From JACCTU01 sp963700495 (lineage in GTDB: Bacteria > Actinomycetota > Thermoleophilia > Gaiellales > Gaiellaceae): a stretch of 64,000 bases of DNA. The DNA lies in NCBI GenBank assembly GCA_963700495.1, contig CAVOXT010000004.1, positions 62,001 through 126,000 on the forward strand. The letters are read 5' to 3'. Under the pieces are notes generated by a model, which did not search any database, had not been told where the DNA came from, and was given only the letters and a program-made list of their open reading frames with translations. This document shows positions 1 to 9,074 of the stretch, piece after piece. Position 1 is the stretch's first letter, and the number at the start of each line of letters is the position of its first letter. A program made the position numbers and the translations under genes.

Positions 1-1
1 G

Positions 2-1426
2 GGCGCGCCGAGCGAGGCGACGCTGAAGGCGCTCGACTCGCAGCCGGGGATGCCCGGCCTACGTGTGCGGCGGGAGCTGTCGGAGCCGCTCGACCAGCCC
101 GACGCCGAAACGCTCTCCCGGGCCGCCGGACCGGTCGGCGACCGGGTCCGTGCGGTGGCCGGCTCGCGCAAGGTGCTGCCGCTCTTCGAGGTGCGCACGC
201 GCAGGCGCGCCTTCGCGGTCAGCTCGGACGGGTTTCCGCCCGGCGAGCTCGCGCTCGACGAGACGTCGATCAGGCTCGCGTCCGGCGGGGCGCCCGCGCG
301 TCTGCGGCGGGTAGAGCTCGAGGTGCCCGAGGCGGCCGTCGAGTCACTCGCGCCGTTCGTCCGGAACCTCCGCGAGGCGTGCGGGCTCCAACCGGCGAAG
401 CTGTCGAAGTACGAGGCAGGTCTTCTCGCGGCCGGTCTCGCCGCACCCGAGCCGGAACCGTACGGCGCGACCGAGATCGATCCGGACGACTCGATCGGGG
501 CGGTGGCCCGCGCAGTCCTGCGCCGGCACTTTGCGGTCCTGGTCGAAAAGGAGCCCGGCACTCGCCTCGGCGACGACATCGAGGAGCTCCACGACATGCG
601 CGTCGCGAGCCGGCGGCTGCGTGCGGCACTGTCGCTCTTTGCAGAGGCGCTGCCGCCGAGCGCCGCGGCGCTCCGCGAGGAGCTCAAGTGGATCGGCGGC
701 CTGCTCGGCGCGGTCCGGGACCTCGACGTCCAGCTCGAGCAGCTGGGCACGTGGCTCGACGCACTGCCAGAGGCCGACCGGGAGCCTCTCGCCGCGCTGC
801 GCACGTTGCTCGAGACGCAGCGCTCGGCTGCGCGTGCCGAGCTGCTCGCGGCGCTCGACTCGCGCCGGTACACGACGTTCGTCGCCCGCTTCGCGAGGAT
901 GCTCCGGGGACCGACCCCGCGTAGGGGCCCGGCCGCCGTCCCGGTCCGCGCCGTCGCGCCCGACCTGATCGAGAGCCGTTTCCGGGCGCTCCGCAAGTTC
1001 GCACGGAAGATCGGGCCGGAGACGAGCCCGAGCGACTACCACGCCGTGCGGATCCGCAGCAAGCGGCTGCGCTACGCGCTCGAGTTCCTTGCCGACGTCT
1101 ACCCCGAGCGGACACGACCAGTGATCAAGCGGCTGGTCGTGCTCCAGGACATCCTCGGCCTCCACCAGGACGCAGACGTCGCGATCGAACGGCTCCGTCA
1201 CCTCGCCGTCGAGGGCGCCGCCGAGCTCCCGCCCGCGACCGTCTTCGCGATGGGCGAGGTCGCCGAGCGCTACCGGCAGAGCATGGCCGGGCTGCGAAAG
1301 CAGTTCCCCGCGGCCTACACCCAGGTGAAGGGGAAGAGCTGGAAGGCGCTCGAGCGGGAGCTCGAAGCGGAGCGTCCGGCTCCGCCGCCGAGGGCGGCCC
1401 CGAGCGCAGAGACCTCCGCTTCCTGA
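2..1426 (+). CDS. CYTH-CHAD domain protein (5' end outside window)
   Basis: The frame is open from the first bases of the window, so the start lies upstream. The first ~130 visible residues look like the end of a CYTH (triphosphate tunnel) domain: alternating basic and acidic strands such as FEVRTRRRAF and LRRVELEVPE. The rest is a CHAD domain with its two conserved His/Arg-rich helices, LHDMRVASRRLRAAL near residue 180 (counting from the internal ATG at 50) and YHAVRIRSKRLRYALEF near 330. CHAD domains bind polyphosphate and CYTH domains hydrolyse or bind inorganic triphosphates, so a role in polyphosphate metabolism or binding is likely. No signal peptide or membrane segment is visible in the part seen. 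The domain call is secure; the substrate is inferred from the family. Confidence 0.85.
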   Translation, partial: GAPSEATLKALDSQPGMPGLRVRRELSEPLDQPDAETLSRAAGPVGDRVRAVAGSRKVLPLFEVRTRRRAFAVSSDGFPPGELALDETSIRLASGGAPARLRRVELEVPEAAVESLAPFVRNLREACGLQPAKLSKYEAGLLAAGLAAPEPEPYGATEIDPDDSIGAVARAVLRRHFAVLVEKEPGTRLGDDIEELHDMRVASRRLRAALSLFAEALPPSAAALREELKWIGGLLGAVRDLDVQLEQLGTWLDALPEADREPLAALRTLLETQRSAARAELLAALDSRRYTTFVARFARMLRGPTPRRGPAAVPVRAVAPDLIESRFRALRKFARKIGPETSPSDYHAVRIRSKRLRYALEFLADVYPERTRPVIKRLVVLQDILGLHQDADVAIERLRHLAVEGAAELPPATVFAMGEVAERYRQSMAGLRKQFPAAYTQVKGKSWKALERELEAERPAPPPRAAPSAETSAS

Positions 1427-1608
1427 GCTTCGAGGGCTCGATCCCCGAGGTTTCGACGCCTGGAGGTCCGGTTTGGGGTTGCTCGATGGCAAATCGGGGG
1501 ACACATCCTGTGCCGGACCTTTGCCGACTGTAGGCGTGGGAGACAGACGAAGACGAACGGATGTCAAGCGGTTCCCCGAACGATCCCGACTTCGTCATGG
1601 AGGCTTCA

Positions 1609-4600
1609 ATGTCAGACACAGCGGCGCCCCTAACCGACACGGTCGATGCCAAGGTCCTTCTGGGCGTCCTGGCCCAGATGAGGGCAGGCGACTTCACGGC
1701 CCGCATGCCGTTCGATTGGACGGGCCTCGCCGGCAAGGTCGCCGACGGTCTCAACGAGGTCATCATCGCCAACGAGGCGCTCGGGGCAGAGCTGGCCCGG
1801 GTCAGCGACGTGGTCGGCAAGCAAGGCAAGTTTTCGCAGCGTGTCGCGCTCGGAGGACTGACGCAAAGATGGTCCGGGCCCGTCGAGTCGGTCAACAGCC
1901 TGATCGACGACCTGGTGCGTCCGACCATCGAGATGCAGCGGGTCATCGGAGCCGTCGCCGACGGCGACCTGAGCAAGAAGGTGTCTGCCGACGTCAGCGG
2001 CGAGATGCTCGAGCTGAAGAACACGATCAACGCGATGGTCGACCAGCTCAACGGGTTCATCTCCGAGGTGACACGCGTCGCCCGCGAGGTCGGGACAGAG
2101 GGCAAGCTCGGCCAGGCTGAGGCGGTCACCATCGAGGTCGGTGGTGTCTGGAAGGACCTGACCGACGACGTCAACCTGATGGCCGGGAACCTGACCGGCC
2201 AGCTGCGAAACATCGCCGAGGTGACCACCGCGGTGGCCAACGGCGATCTGAGCAAGAAGATCTCGATCGACGTCAAGGGCGAGTTCCTGGAGCTGAAGAA
2301 CACGGTCAACGCCATGGTCGACCAGCTCAACGCCTTTGCCGGTGAGGTGACGCGAGTCGCCCGCGAGGTCGGCGTCGAAGGCAAGCTCGGCGGCCAGGCG
2401 CAGTCGACGGAGGTCAGCGGCGTGTGGAAGGACCTGACCGACAACGTCAACCAGCTGGCTGCAAACCTCACCAACCAGGTGCGGGCCATCGCGGAGGTCG
2501 CGACCGCAGTCACCGAGGGCGACCTCACCAGGCAGGTCTCCATGGAGGCAAGCGGAGAGGTCGCCGGCCTGAAGGACACGCTCAACGAAATGATCCGCAA
2601 CCTCCGCGAGACCACCAGGCAGAACGTCGAGCAGGACTGGCTGAAGACGAACCGGGAGCGCTTCACCCGCATGCTTCAGGGCCAGGACGATCTCGCTGCG
2701 ATGTCGAGCATGATCCTCTCCGAGCTCGCGACGCTCGTCTCGGCCCAGCACGCGGTCTTCTACTCGATGACCAGCCCGGACGATGACGGGGACGCGGTGC
2801 TGGAGCTCCAGGCCGGGTACGGCTACGAAGCGCGCAAGCATCTCTCGACGTCCTTCCGGCTGGGCGAAGGCCTGGTCGGTCAGTGCGCCAAGGAGAAGAA
2901 GCGGATCTTGCTCACCGACGTTCCCGGCGACTACGTGACGATCAACTCGGGACTCGGCGAGGCGACTCCCCTGAACATCATCGTGCTGCCGGTCCTGTTC
3001 GAGGGGTCGCTGCGCGCCGTGATCGAGCTCGCCTCGTTCTCCCCGTTCAGCATCACCCACCAGACGTTCCTCGACTCGATCACGGAGAGCATCGGCATCG
3101 TCCTCAGCACGATCAATGCCTCCGCTCTCACGGAGACGCTGCTCAAACAGTCCCAGTCTCAGGCCGAGGAGCTCCGCTCGCAGCAGGAAGAGCTACGGGG
3201 GACCAACGAGGATCTCGCACGGCAAGCCAGGCTGCTCGCCGAGCAGAACACCCTGGCGGAGCAGAAGAACCAGGAGATCGAGCAGTCCAAGCACCTCGTC
3301 GAGGAGAAGGTCAGCCAGCTCGCCGTGTCGTCGAAGTACAAGTCCGAGTTCATCGCGAACATGTCGCACGAGCTCCGCACGCCGCTGAACAGCCTCTTGA
3401 TCCTCGCCCAGCAGCTCGCAGACAACCCGGACAACAACATGACCGACACACAGGTCGAATATGCGAGCGTCATCCACTCGTCGGGCAAGGAACTGTTGGC
3501 GCTTCTGAACAGCATCCTCGACCTCGCCAAGGTCGAGTCGGGGACCGTCCTGGCCGAGATGGCCGACGTCTCGGTCGGCGAACTGCGGCTCGCCCTCCTC
3601 CGCGAGTTCGAGCCCGTCGCCCAGGGCAAGGGCCTCGGCTACTCGATCGACCTCGCACCCGGCAGTCCCGAGGTCATCGTCACCGACCTGCAACGCCTGC
3701 GTCAGATCCTCAAGAACTTGCTCGCCAACGCGTTCAAGTTCACCGATCGCGGCAACGTGCGGGTGCAGATCGGCCTGGCCGAGAACGGGTGGAGCCGGGA
3801 GGTGGCGACGCTCGTCACCGCCCCGTCGGTCGTCGCTCTCTCTGTCACCGACACCGGCATCGGTATCGACGACGAGCAGCAACACCGGATCTTCGAGGCG
3901 TTCGCACAGGGCGACGGCACGACCGCTCGCCTCTACGGCGGTACCGGCCTCGGTCTTTCGATCAGCCGCGAGCTGGTCGGCCTGCTCGGCGGTGAGATCA
4001 CAGTCGCGAGCACGCCCGGACAGGGCAGCACGTTCACCGTCTACCTCCCGGCGCGTCGGTCGGCGAGCGTCGCACAGACGACCGCCCCCGAACGCCTGAC
4101 GCCGGTTCCGGAGCGCTCAGGGTCGCTCGCCGTTGCCGACGGAAGGGCGGCCGCGGACACAAGCCCGCTCCCCGGTCGCGCTCAGTCCAATGGACACGAC
4201 GACCGCTCGATCGACGGATTGAAGATCCTGGTGGTCGACGACGACCTACGCAACATCTTCGCCATGACGGCGCTTCTTGCGCGAGGCCGCGCCGAGGTGA
4301 CGGTCGCCGAGAGCGGTGCCGAGGCCATCGCCACCCTCGAGCGGATGCCCGACATCGACGTGGTTCTGATGGACATCATGATGCCGGTCATGGATGGCTA
4401 CGACACCATCCGCGCCATCCGGAAGATCGATCAGTTCAAGCCTCTTGCGATCATCGCCGTCACCGGCAAAGCGACGGCCGGAGAGCGCCAGCGCTGCCTC
4501 GACGCCGGAGCCGACGACTACGTCTCGAAGCCGGTCGACATCGCCGAGCTCTTTGCGGCGCTCAGGCCGTGGCTGACGACGACTGCGGCGCCGGCCGTAC

Positions 4601-5052
4601 CCGAGCCGGTGGTCGAGCTGACCGGCCTGCACGGCCGATTGAACGGACGAGAGGCCAGTGTCGTCGACGGACTGGAGATCCTCATGGTCGACGACGACTT
4701 CCGCAACATCTTCGCCATGACGTCACTTCTCGAACGGGGCCATGCCAACGTCACAGTCGCCGAGAGCGGTGCCGAGGCAATTGCCGCGCTGGAGCGGTTG
4801 CCCCACGTCGACATCGTCCTGATGGACATCCTGATGCCGGTCATGGATGGCTACGAGACCATCCGCGCGATCCGGAAGATCGATCAGTTCAAGTCTCTCG
4901 CGATCATCGCGGTCACAGGCAAGGTGACGGCAGGGGAGCGCCAGCGCTGCCTCGACGCCGGCGCCAGTGACTATGTTGCAAAGCCGGTCGATGCCGCCGA
5001 GCTCCTCGCGGCCCTCAGGCCCTGGCTGCCGACGACGCAGTCAACTGCATGA
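1609..5052 (+). CDS. Soluble hybrid histidine kinase: HAMP array, GAF, HisKA, HATPase, two REC
   Basis: Cytoplasmic sensor kinase of about 1147 residues without membrane segments. The N-terminal third is a run of HAMP-like repeats (GDLSKKVSADV, GDLSKKISIDV, GDLTRQVSMEA, each followed by a longer helix), as in fungal Nik1-type osmosensor kinases. A GAF domain, a coiled coil, the H-box FIANMSHELRTPLNS (His near residue 587) and an ATPase domain with DTGIGI and GGTGLGL follow. Two receiver domains at the C-terminus have acceptor Asp in VVLMDIMMPVMDG and IVLMDILMPVMDG and are near-identical copies 453 bases apart. I chose the ATG at 1609 because GGAGG lies 5 bases before it; an in-frame ATG at 1561 has no such signal. 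The stop overlaps the next start (ATGA), so both kinases are probably made together. Stimulus unknown. Confidence 0.9.
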   Translation: MSDTAAPLTDTVDAKVLLGVLAQMRAGDFTARMPFDWTGLAGKVADGLNEVIIANEALGAELARVSDVVGKQGKFSQRVALGGLTQRWSGPVESVNSLIDDLVRPTIEMQRVIGAVADGDLSKKVSADVSGEMLELKNTINAMVDQLNGFISEVTRVAREVGTEGKLGQAEAVTIEVGGVWKDLTDDVNLMAGNLTGQLRNIAEVTTAVANGDLSKKISIDVKGEFLELKNTVNAMVDQLNAFAGEVTRVAREVGVEGKLGGQAQSTEVSGVWKDLTDNVNQLAANLTNQVRAIAEVATAVTEGDLTRQVSMEASGEVAGLKDTLNEMIRNLRETTRQNVEQDWLKTNRERFTRMLQGQDDLAAMSSMILSELATLVSAQHAVFYSMTSPDDDGDAVLELQAGYGYEARKHLSTSFRLGEGLVGQCAKEKKRILLTDVPGDYVTINSGLGEATPLNIIVLPVLFEGSLRAVIELASFSPFSITHQTFLDSITESIGIVLSTINASALTETLLKQSQSQAEELRSQQEELRGTNEDLARQARLLAEQNTLAEQKNQEIEQSKHLVEEKVSQLAVSSKYKSEFIANMSHELRTPLNSLLILAQQLADNPDNNMTDTQVEYASVIHSSGKELLALLNSILDLAKVESGTVLAEMADVSVGELRLALLREFEPVAQGKGLGYSIDLAPGSPEVIVTDLQRLRQILKNLLANAFKFTDRGNVRVQIGLAENGWSREVATLVTAPSVVALSVTDTGIGIDDEQQHRIFEAFAQGDGTTARLYGGTGLGLSISRELVGLLGGEITVASTPGQGSTFTVYLPARRSASVAQTTAPERLTPVPERSGSLAVADGRAAADTSPLPGRAQSNGHDDRSIDGLKILVVDDDLRNIFAMTALLARGRAEVTVAESGAEAIATLERMPDIDVVLMDIMMPVMDGYDTIRAIRKIDQFKPLAIIAVTGKATAGERQRCLDAGADDYVSKPVDIAELFAALRPWLTTTAAPAVPEPVVELTGLHGRLNGREASVVDGLEILMVDDDFRNIFAMTSLLERGHANVTVAESGAEAIAALERLPHVDIVLMDILMPVMDGYETIRAIRKIDQFKSLAIIAVTGKVTAGERQRCLDAGASDYVAKPVDAAELLAALRPWLPTTQSTA

Positions 5053-7397
5053 GTGCACCTCCGCGTCTCATGGGGGCCCCGGCCCCGGTGACAGCCGCAT
5101 CGCCCGTCCCCATCCTGGTGGTCGACGACAACGCCGCCAAGCGACTGGCACTGAAGGCGGTGCTCTTGCCGCTCGGCTATTCCATCGTCGAAGCCGACTC
5201 CGGAACCTCCGCCCTGCGTTGCGTCATGGAACGGGACTTCGCCGTCATCTTGCTCGACGTCCGCATGCCGATCATGGACGGGTTCGAGACCGCCGCACAC
5301 ATCCGCAAGCGTCGGCAGTCCGAGATCACTCCGATCATCTTCATCACCGCACACGGGAGCGACGAGATCCGCGAAACCGACCTGTACGCCCAAGGTGCGG
5401 TCGACTTCATCTTTGCGCCGGTCCCGCCGAACGAGCTTCGAGCGAAGGTGTCGGTCTTTGCAAACCTCTTCATCAGGGCGGAGGAACTTGCCACCCAGGC
5501 TCGGGAACTGCAGACGGCCGCCGACCAGCTGAGACTCCTCACAGACGCCGCCCCCATCGGCATCTTCCGGACCGACACCGAACACCGATACGTGTACACC
5601 AACCCGCGTTGGACCGAGATCACGGGCATCCCACCCGTCGAGGCCGTCGGGCGGACGTGGGACACCATCATCGGCACGAAGGAGCGCGCCGGCGTCATCA
5701 CCCAGTTGCCGGACGATGCGGCGTACAGATCAGAGCTCTTCCATCGATTCGAGATCGCGGTTCCGGGTTCGGGCTCAAGGGTCGTGCTCGTGACCACGAA
5801 GACCATCCCGGACAGCGAGGGTGGAATAGCCGGCTGGGTCGGGACCCTCGCCGACGTCACCGCCGCCCACCGTGAGCAGGAGGCCAACCAGGCGCGGCGC
5901 GTCGCCGAGGAACGGTATCGCCGAATCGTCGAGACGACGATGGAGGGCATCTGGCTCGTCGATGCGGACAGCCGCACGACGTTCGTCAACGACGCATTGG
6001 CGCGGATGCTCGCGACGAGCGTCGCGGAGATGCAGGGGCGCACGATCTTCGAGTTCTGCGACGAAAGTGAGCTCGGCAAGGCTGAGAAGGCCATCGACCG
6101 CCGCCGAGCCGGCGCGAGCGAGCGATTCGAGATGAAGCTTCGGAGGAGCGACGGCACCGAGATGAGTGCCTTGCTGAGTGCGAACTCGATCTTCGACGAG
6201 AGCGGCATGTACCTCGGCGCTCTCGCGATGGTCAGCGATGTCACCGAAAGGGTGGAGCACGACGCCCGACGACATCAGCTCGAGGAGCAGCTGCGGCACT
6301 CACAGCAGCTCGAGTCGATCGGGCATCTCGCCGGTGGCATCGCGCACGACTTCAACAACCTGCTGCTCGGGATCCGCGGCTACGGTGAGCTCGCCCTCAG
6401 ACGGCTCGAGCGCGGCGAAGATTCCGCCGCCGCGGACATCAAAGACATGCTCGAGGCCGCAGAGCGCGCGACGCAGTTGACACGACAGCTGCTCGCGTTC
6501 GGGCGGCGCCAGGTGATGCAACCGGAAGTCATCGACCTGGGCGAGGTCGTGGCCGACATGGAGAAGTTGCTGCGCCAGCTGATCGGCGACCAGATCGAGC
6601 TCGTCACCTCGTCACCTGAGGCGCGCGTCCTCGTGGACGCAGACCGCACCCAGCTCGAGCAGGTGATCACCAACCTCGTCGTGAACGCCCGGGACGCCAT
6701 GCCCGCCGGCGGCCACCTCGTGATCGACGCCTCCCTTTCGAATCACGCGAGCGGAGAGGCAGTGCTCGCGGTCTCCGACGACGGCACCGGGATGGACGCC
6801 GAGACGGCGACGCGCATCTTCGAGCCGTTCTTCAGCACCAAGGGCTCCGCCGGCTCCGGGTTCGGGCTCGCCACGGTCCACGGCATCGTCAACCAGAGCG
6901 GAGGGCGGATCGTCGTCGACAGCCGACCCGGCGAAGGCTCGACGTTCTCGATCTTCCTCCCGTCGAGCAAGGGTACGCCGACGCCGCTGGCGACCGCGCT
7001 GGCTGACATCGAGGGCGGAGCGGACACCATCCTTGTCGTCGAAGACGACGCCATGGTGCGCACGATCGTGACGGGGACGCTCGAGGACCTGGGCTACCGC
7101 GTCATCGCAGCCGATGGAGGAGACGCGGCGCTCGAGCTCGCAGCGACCCACGCCTCGGAGATCGACCTCATCCTCACCGACCTCGTGATGCCCGGCGCGG
7201 GCGGCCGTGAGACGGCCGAGCAGGTGCGCCGGCTCTTTCCGACCGCCAGAGTGCTCTACATGTCCGGTTACACAGACGACGTCGTCATCCGTAGCGGCGG
7301 CCACTTCGAGCCGGGCGTCGCCTTCATCCAGAAGCCGTTCGGCGCCGAGCAGCTCGCCCGAAGCGTCCGCGAGGTGCTCGAGATCGAGCTTGCGTGA
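5049..7397 (+). CDS. Hybrid histidine kinase: REC-PAS-PAS-HisKA-HATPase-REC
   Basis: 782-residue cytoplasmic kinase. Order: receiver domain (ILVVDDNAAKR, acceptor Asp in VILLDVRMPIMDGFE), PAS near 155-270, second PAS near 285-400, a dimerisation/phosphoacceptor helix with GHLAGGIAHDFNNLL (the His-Asp-Phe-Asn-Asn type typical of NtrB-like PAS kinases), an ATPase domain (GTGMD, GSGFGLATVHGIV), and a C-terminal receiver with LILTDLVMPGAGG. The start overlaps the stop of the preceding kinase by four bases. A kinase that begins with a receiver can be driven by a partner, so a relay from the upstream HAMP-array kinase is a reasonable inference. No DNA-binding output regulator lies in this pair. The reading frame is intact. 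Confidence 0.9.
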   Translation: MSAPPRLMGAPAPVTAASPVPILVVDDNAAKRLALKAVLLPLGYSIVEADSGTSALRCVMERDFAVILLDVRMPIMDGFETAAHIRKRRQSEITPIIFITAHGSDEIRETDLYAQGAVDFIFAPVPPNELRAKVSVFANLFIRAEELATQARELQTAADQLRLLTDAAPIGIFRTDTEHRYVYTNPRWTEITGIPPVEAVGRTWDTIIGTKERAGVITQLPDDAAYRSELFHRFEIAVPGSGSRVVLVTTKTIPDSEGGIAGWVGTLADVTAAHREQEANQARRVAEERYRRIVETTMEGIWLVDADSRTTFVNDALARMLATSVAEMQGRTIFEFCDESELGKAEKAIDRRRAGASERFEMKLRRSDGTEMSALLSANSIFDESGMYLGALAMVSDVTERVEHDARRHQLEEQLRHSQQLESIGHLAGGIAHDFNNLLLGIRGYGELALRRLERGEDSAAADIKDMLEAAERATQLTRQLLAFGRRQVMQPEVIDLGEVVADMEKLLRQLIGDQIELVTSSPEARVLVDADRTQLEQVITNLVVNARDAMPAGGHLVIDASLSNHASGEAVLAVSDDGTGMDAETATRIFEPFFSTKGSAGSGFGLATVHGIVNQSGGRIVVDSRPGEGSTFSIFLPSSKGTPTPLATALADIEGGADTILVVEDDAMVRTIVTGTLEDLGYRVIAADGGDAALELAATHASEIDLILTDLVMPGAGGRETAEQVRRLFPTARVLYMSGYTDDVVIRSGGHFEPGVAFIQKPFGAEQLARSVREVLEIELA

Positions 7398-7414
7398 CGG
7401 CCGTCAAACGGCCG
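7398..7414. terminator. Short hairpin between convergent genes
   Basis: A perfect inverted repeat, CGGCCGT / CAA loop / ACGGCCG, lies directly after the kinase stop codon and contains the stop codon of the opposing methyltransferase gene. It has no T-run, so any terminator function is a guess from position. Confidence 0.35.
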
Positions 7415-8036
7415 CGAGAACGTACTGCATCCGCTCGAACCTGACCAGACGGAACGCGACCGGCCCGGTCTGAACGATCTCGAAGCCGCTGTGCGACAGC
7501 AGCGATTCCACGGTGGCCAGATCGAAGGCACCTGAGCCGTGTGCGTGTGCGTGCGGGCTCCCGCGCGGGTTGGCCGGGTGATCGAGGTCGAGGTCGACCG
7601 CCAGCAGACGTCCGCGCGGCTTGAGCACGCGGCGAATCTGTCCGACTGATCGATGAAGCGCGTCCGGCGGCAGATGGTGCAACGTCAGCGTCGTCAGGAC
7701 CGCGTCGAACGTCGCGTCGGGAAACGGCAGCTCCTGGGCGACGGCGGTCTCGAAGACGACTTCCACCCCAGCCCGTCGCGCCTTCCTGCGCGCCCGTTCG
7801 ATCATCTCGGGCGACGGGTCGATCGCGTGAACGGATCCCGACGAGCCGACGCGCCGCTTGGCAACGATCGCCTGCGTTCCCGTGCCGCAGCCGAGGTCGA
7901 GGACGGACTCGCCTGCGGCGAGTCGAGCGAGCTCGACCACTTCCTCCCGAAACGCACGCTCCCGGCCGAGCGTTCGCGCCCACAGCTTGAGGTCGTAGCG
8001 ACGGGTCCCTTCGATCAGCCGCCCCGGCAGCGTCAT
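7404..8036 (-). CDS. Class I SAM-dependent methyltransferase (UbiE/COQ5-like)
   Basis: 210 residues. Motif I is VLDLGCGTGTQA (about residue 47), followed by an acidic ribose-binding site HAIDPSPEM, a motif resembling ATFDAVLTTLTLHHL and the post-motif GRLLAVDLDLD. The substrate cannot be read. It lacks the cysteine set used by arsenite methyltransferases (the only obvious Cys is in motif I), so an ArsM function is not supported despite the ArsR in the operon. The start ATG (8036) overlaps the stop of the CDF transporter gene as ATGA, so it is the third gene of the arsR-CDF operon. A much longer open frame through this point is only read-through of the wrong frame of its neighbours. Confidence 0.8.
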   Translation of the reverse strand: MTLPGRLIEGTRRYDLKLWARTLGRERAFREEVVELARLAAGESVLDLGCGTGTQAIVAKRRVGSSGSVHAIDPSPEMIERARRKARRAGVEVVFETAVAQELPFPDATFDAVLTTLTLHHLPPDALHRSVGQIRRVLKPRGRLLAVDLDLDHPANPRGSPHAHAHGSGAFDLATVESLLSHSGFEIVQTGPVAFRLVRFERMQYVLAAV

Positions 8037-8665
8037 CGATGGTGGTGTCGAACGGTGTGCCACGAGTCCCACGCGATCCTGAGGATGACGAGCGTGATCG
8101 CGAGGCCGATCAGCGGGTCCGCGAGCTCGAACCCTATTGCGACCGCGGCGGCACTCGCGACGACGCCGAGGCTGACGAACGCGTCCACGCGGGCGTGGTT
8201 GCCGTCGGCGACGAGCGCCGCGCTGTCGAGCCGTCTGCCCGCGCGCAAACGCACGCGGGCGGCGATCTCGTTCCCGCCGTAGCCGATCATCCCGGCGCCG
8301 GCGAGGGCCCAAAGATGATCGAGCTCCCGCGGGTCCAGGAGCCGGAGCACCGTTTCGTAGAGGGCGACCGAAGCGGAGACGACGATCGCGGCGACGACGA
8401 CGTATCCCGCCCAGCGCTCGGCACGGACGCTTCGGAGCAGAAACGCGGCGCCGACGGGGATCGCCGTGAGGGCGTCGCCGGCGTTGTGGATCAGGTCGGC
8501 GAGCAACGCGACGCTGCCTGACAGAACGAAGACGAGCCCCTGGGCGAGCGCGGTGGCGCCCAGCACCGCCAGGCTGATGCAAACCGCGCGCACACCTGCG
8601 CGAGAGCGCAGGATCTCGTGGTCGACCAACCCGCCGTGCACATGGCTGCGGCCGACGGCGGTCAC
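8033..8665 (-). CDS. Cation diffusion facilitator (Zn2+/Co2+-type efflux), short form
   Basis: 210-residue membrane protein with about six hydrophobic segments. Both paired metal-site motifs of CDF transporters are visible: ADLIHNAGDAL in TM2 and ADGNHARVDAF in TM5 (HxxxD twice), which in this family form the Zn2+/Co2+ transport site that exchanges metal for protons. Usual family members are ~300 residues with a cytoplasmic C-terminal metal-sensing domain; here the protein stops just after TM6 with a His-rich tail (HTVRHHHR), so the regulatory domain is missing. It overlaps the ArsR stop (ATGA) upstream and the methyltransferase start downstream, so it is co-translated with its likely regulator. 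Specificity for zinc is inferred from motifs and context. Confidence 0.88.
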   Translation of the reverse strand: MTAVGRSHVHGGLVDHEILRSRAGVRAVCISLAVLGATALAQGLVFVLSGSVALLADLIHNAGDALTAIPVGAAFLLRSVRAERWAGYVVVAAIVVSASVALYETVLRLLDPRELDHLWALAGAGMIGYGGNEIAARVRLRAGRRLDSAALVADGNHARVDAFVSLGVVASAAAVAIGFELADPLIGLAITLVILRIAWDSWHTVRHHHR

Positions 8666-9039
8666 CGCAACGCGTCTTGCCGCTCGAGCTCCGCGAGCGT
8701 GGGTGCCGCGGGCGGGCGGGTGTGCTCGTGGTGGTTCCGGATCGCACCGAGCAACTCGGCGACGTGGTGGTCAAACAGCCGGTAGTACGCGTGGCGCCCG
8801 TCGCGGCGGACAGCAACGAGCCGTTCGTGCCGGAGCAACCGCAGCTGATGCGAGGCCGCGCTCGCCGTGAGCCCGGTGGCCGTGACGAGCTCCTCGACGG
8901 TCCGCTCGCCGGCGATCATCGCCCACAGAAGCCGTAGGCGGCTCCCCGCGCCGAAGGCGCGCATCGACTCGGCGAGTGCCCCCGCCTCGTCGACGCTCAG
9001 CGGCCGGTCGACGGGAAGGTGCTCGGAGGAATGCGGCAA
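8662..9039 (-). CDS. ArsR/SmtB-family metal-responsive repressor (Zn-type alpha-5 site)
   Basis: 125 residues with a winged helix-turn-helix (TVEELVTATGLTASAASHQLRLLR, given here only as a landmark at about residues 47-70) and a C-terminal helix FDHHVAELLGAIRNHHEH. That helix matches the D-x-H-x10-H-x2-H spacing of the alpha-5 zinc/cobalt site of CzrA/SmtB-type repressors exactly. These repressors leave DNA when Zn(II) binds, and the next gene is a CDF efflux transporter, so a zinc-induced efflux operon is well supported. The 35-base gap before its start contains an AT-rich patch (TTGCACAACTCTTCAA around 9058-9073) that could hold its own operator and promoter. Confidence 0.88.
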   Translation of the reverse strand: MPHSSEHLPVDRPLSVDEAGALAESMRAFGAGSRLRLLWAMIAGERTVEELVTATGLTASAASHQLRLLRHERLVAVRRDGRHAYYRLFDHHVAELLGAIRNHHEHTRPPAAPTLAELERQDALR

Positions 9040-9074
9040 GCGGACAGCTTACCCACACTTGCACAACTCTTCAA

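Noticed and set aside
344..1567. Long antisense open frames, for example opposite the CHAD gene and the first kinase
   Set aside because: They are typical shadow frames of high-GC coding DNA: Arg/Pro/Ala-rich or low-complexity, without domains or ribosome-binding sites.
7404..8036. Arsenite methyltransferase (ArsM) because of the ArsR in the operon
   Set aside because: The required cysteine set is absent, and the ArsR carries a zinc-type site, not the arsenic CxC-type site.
7404..8816. A continuous minus-strand open frame of 470 codons covering the methyltransferase and much of the CDF gene
   Set aside because: Only its last ~210 codons read as protein; the rest is the wrong frame of the CDF transporter and ArsR genes, which have clean frames, motifs and ATGA junctions of their own.
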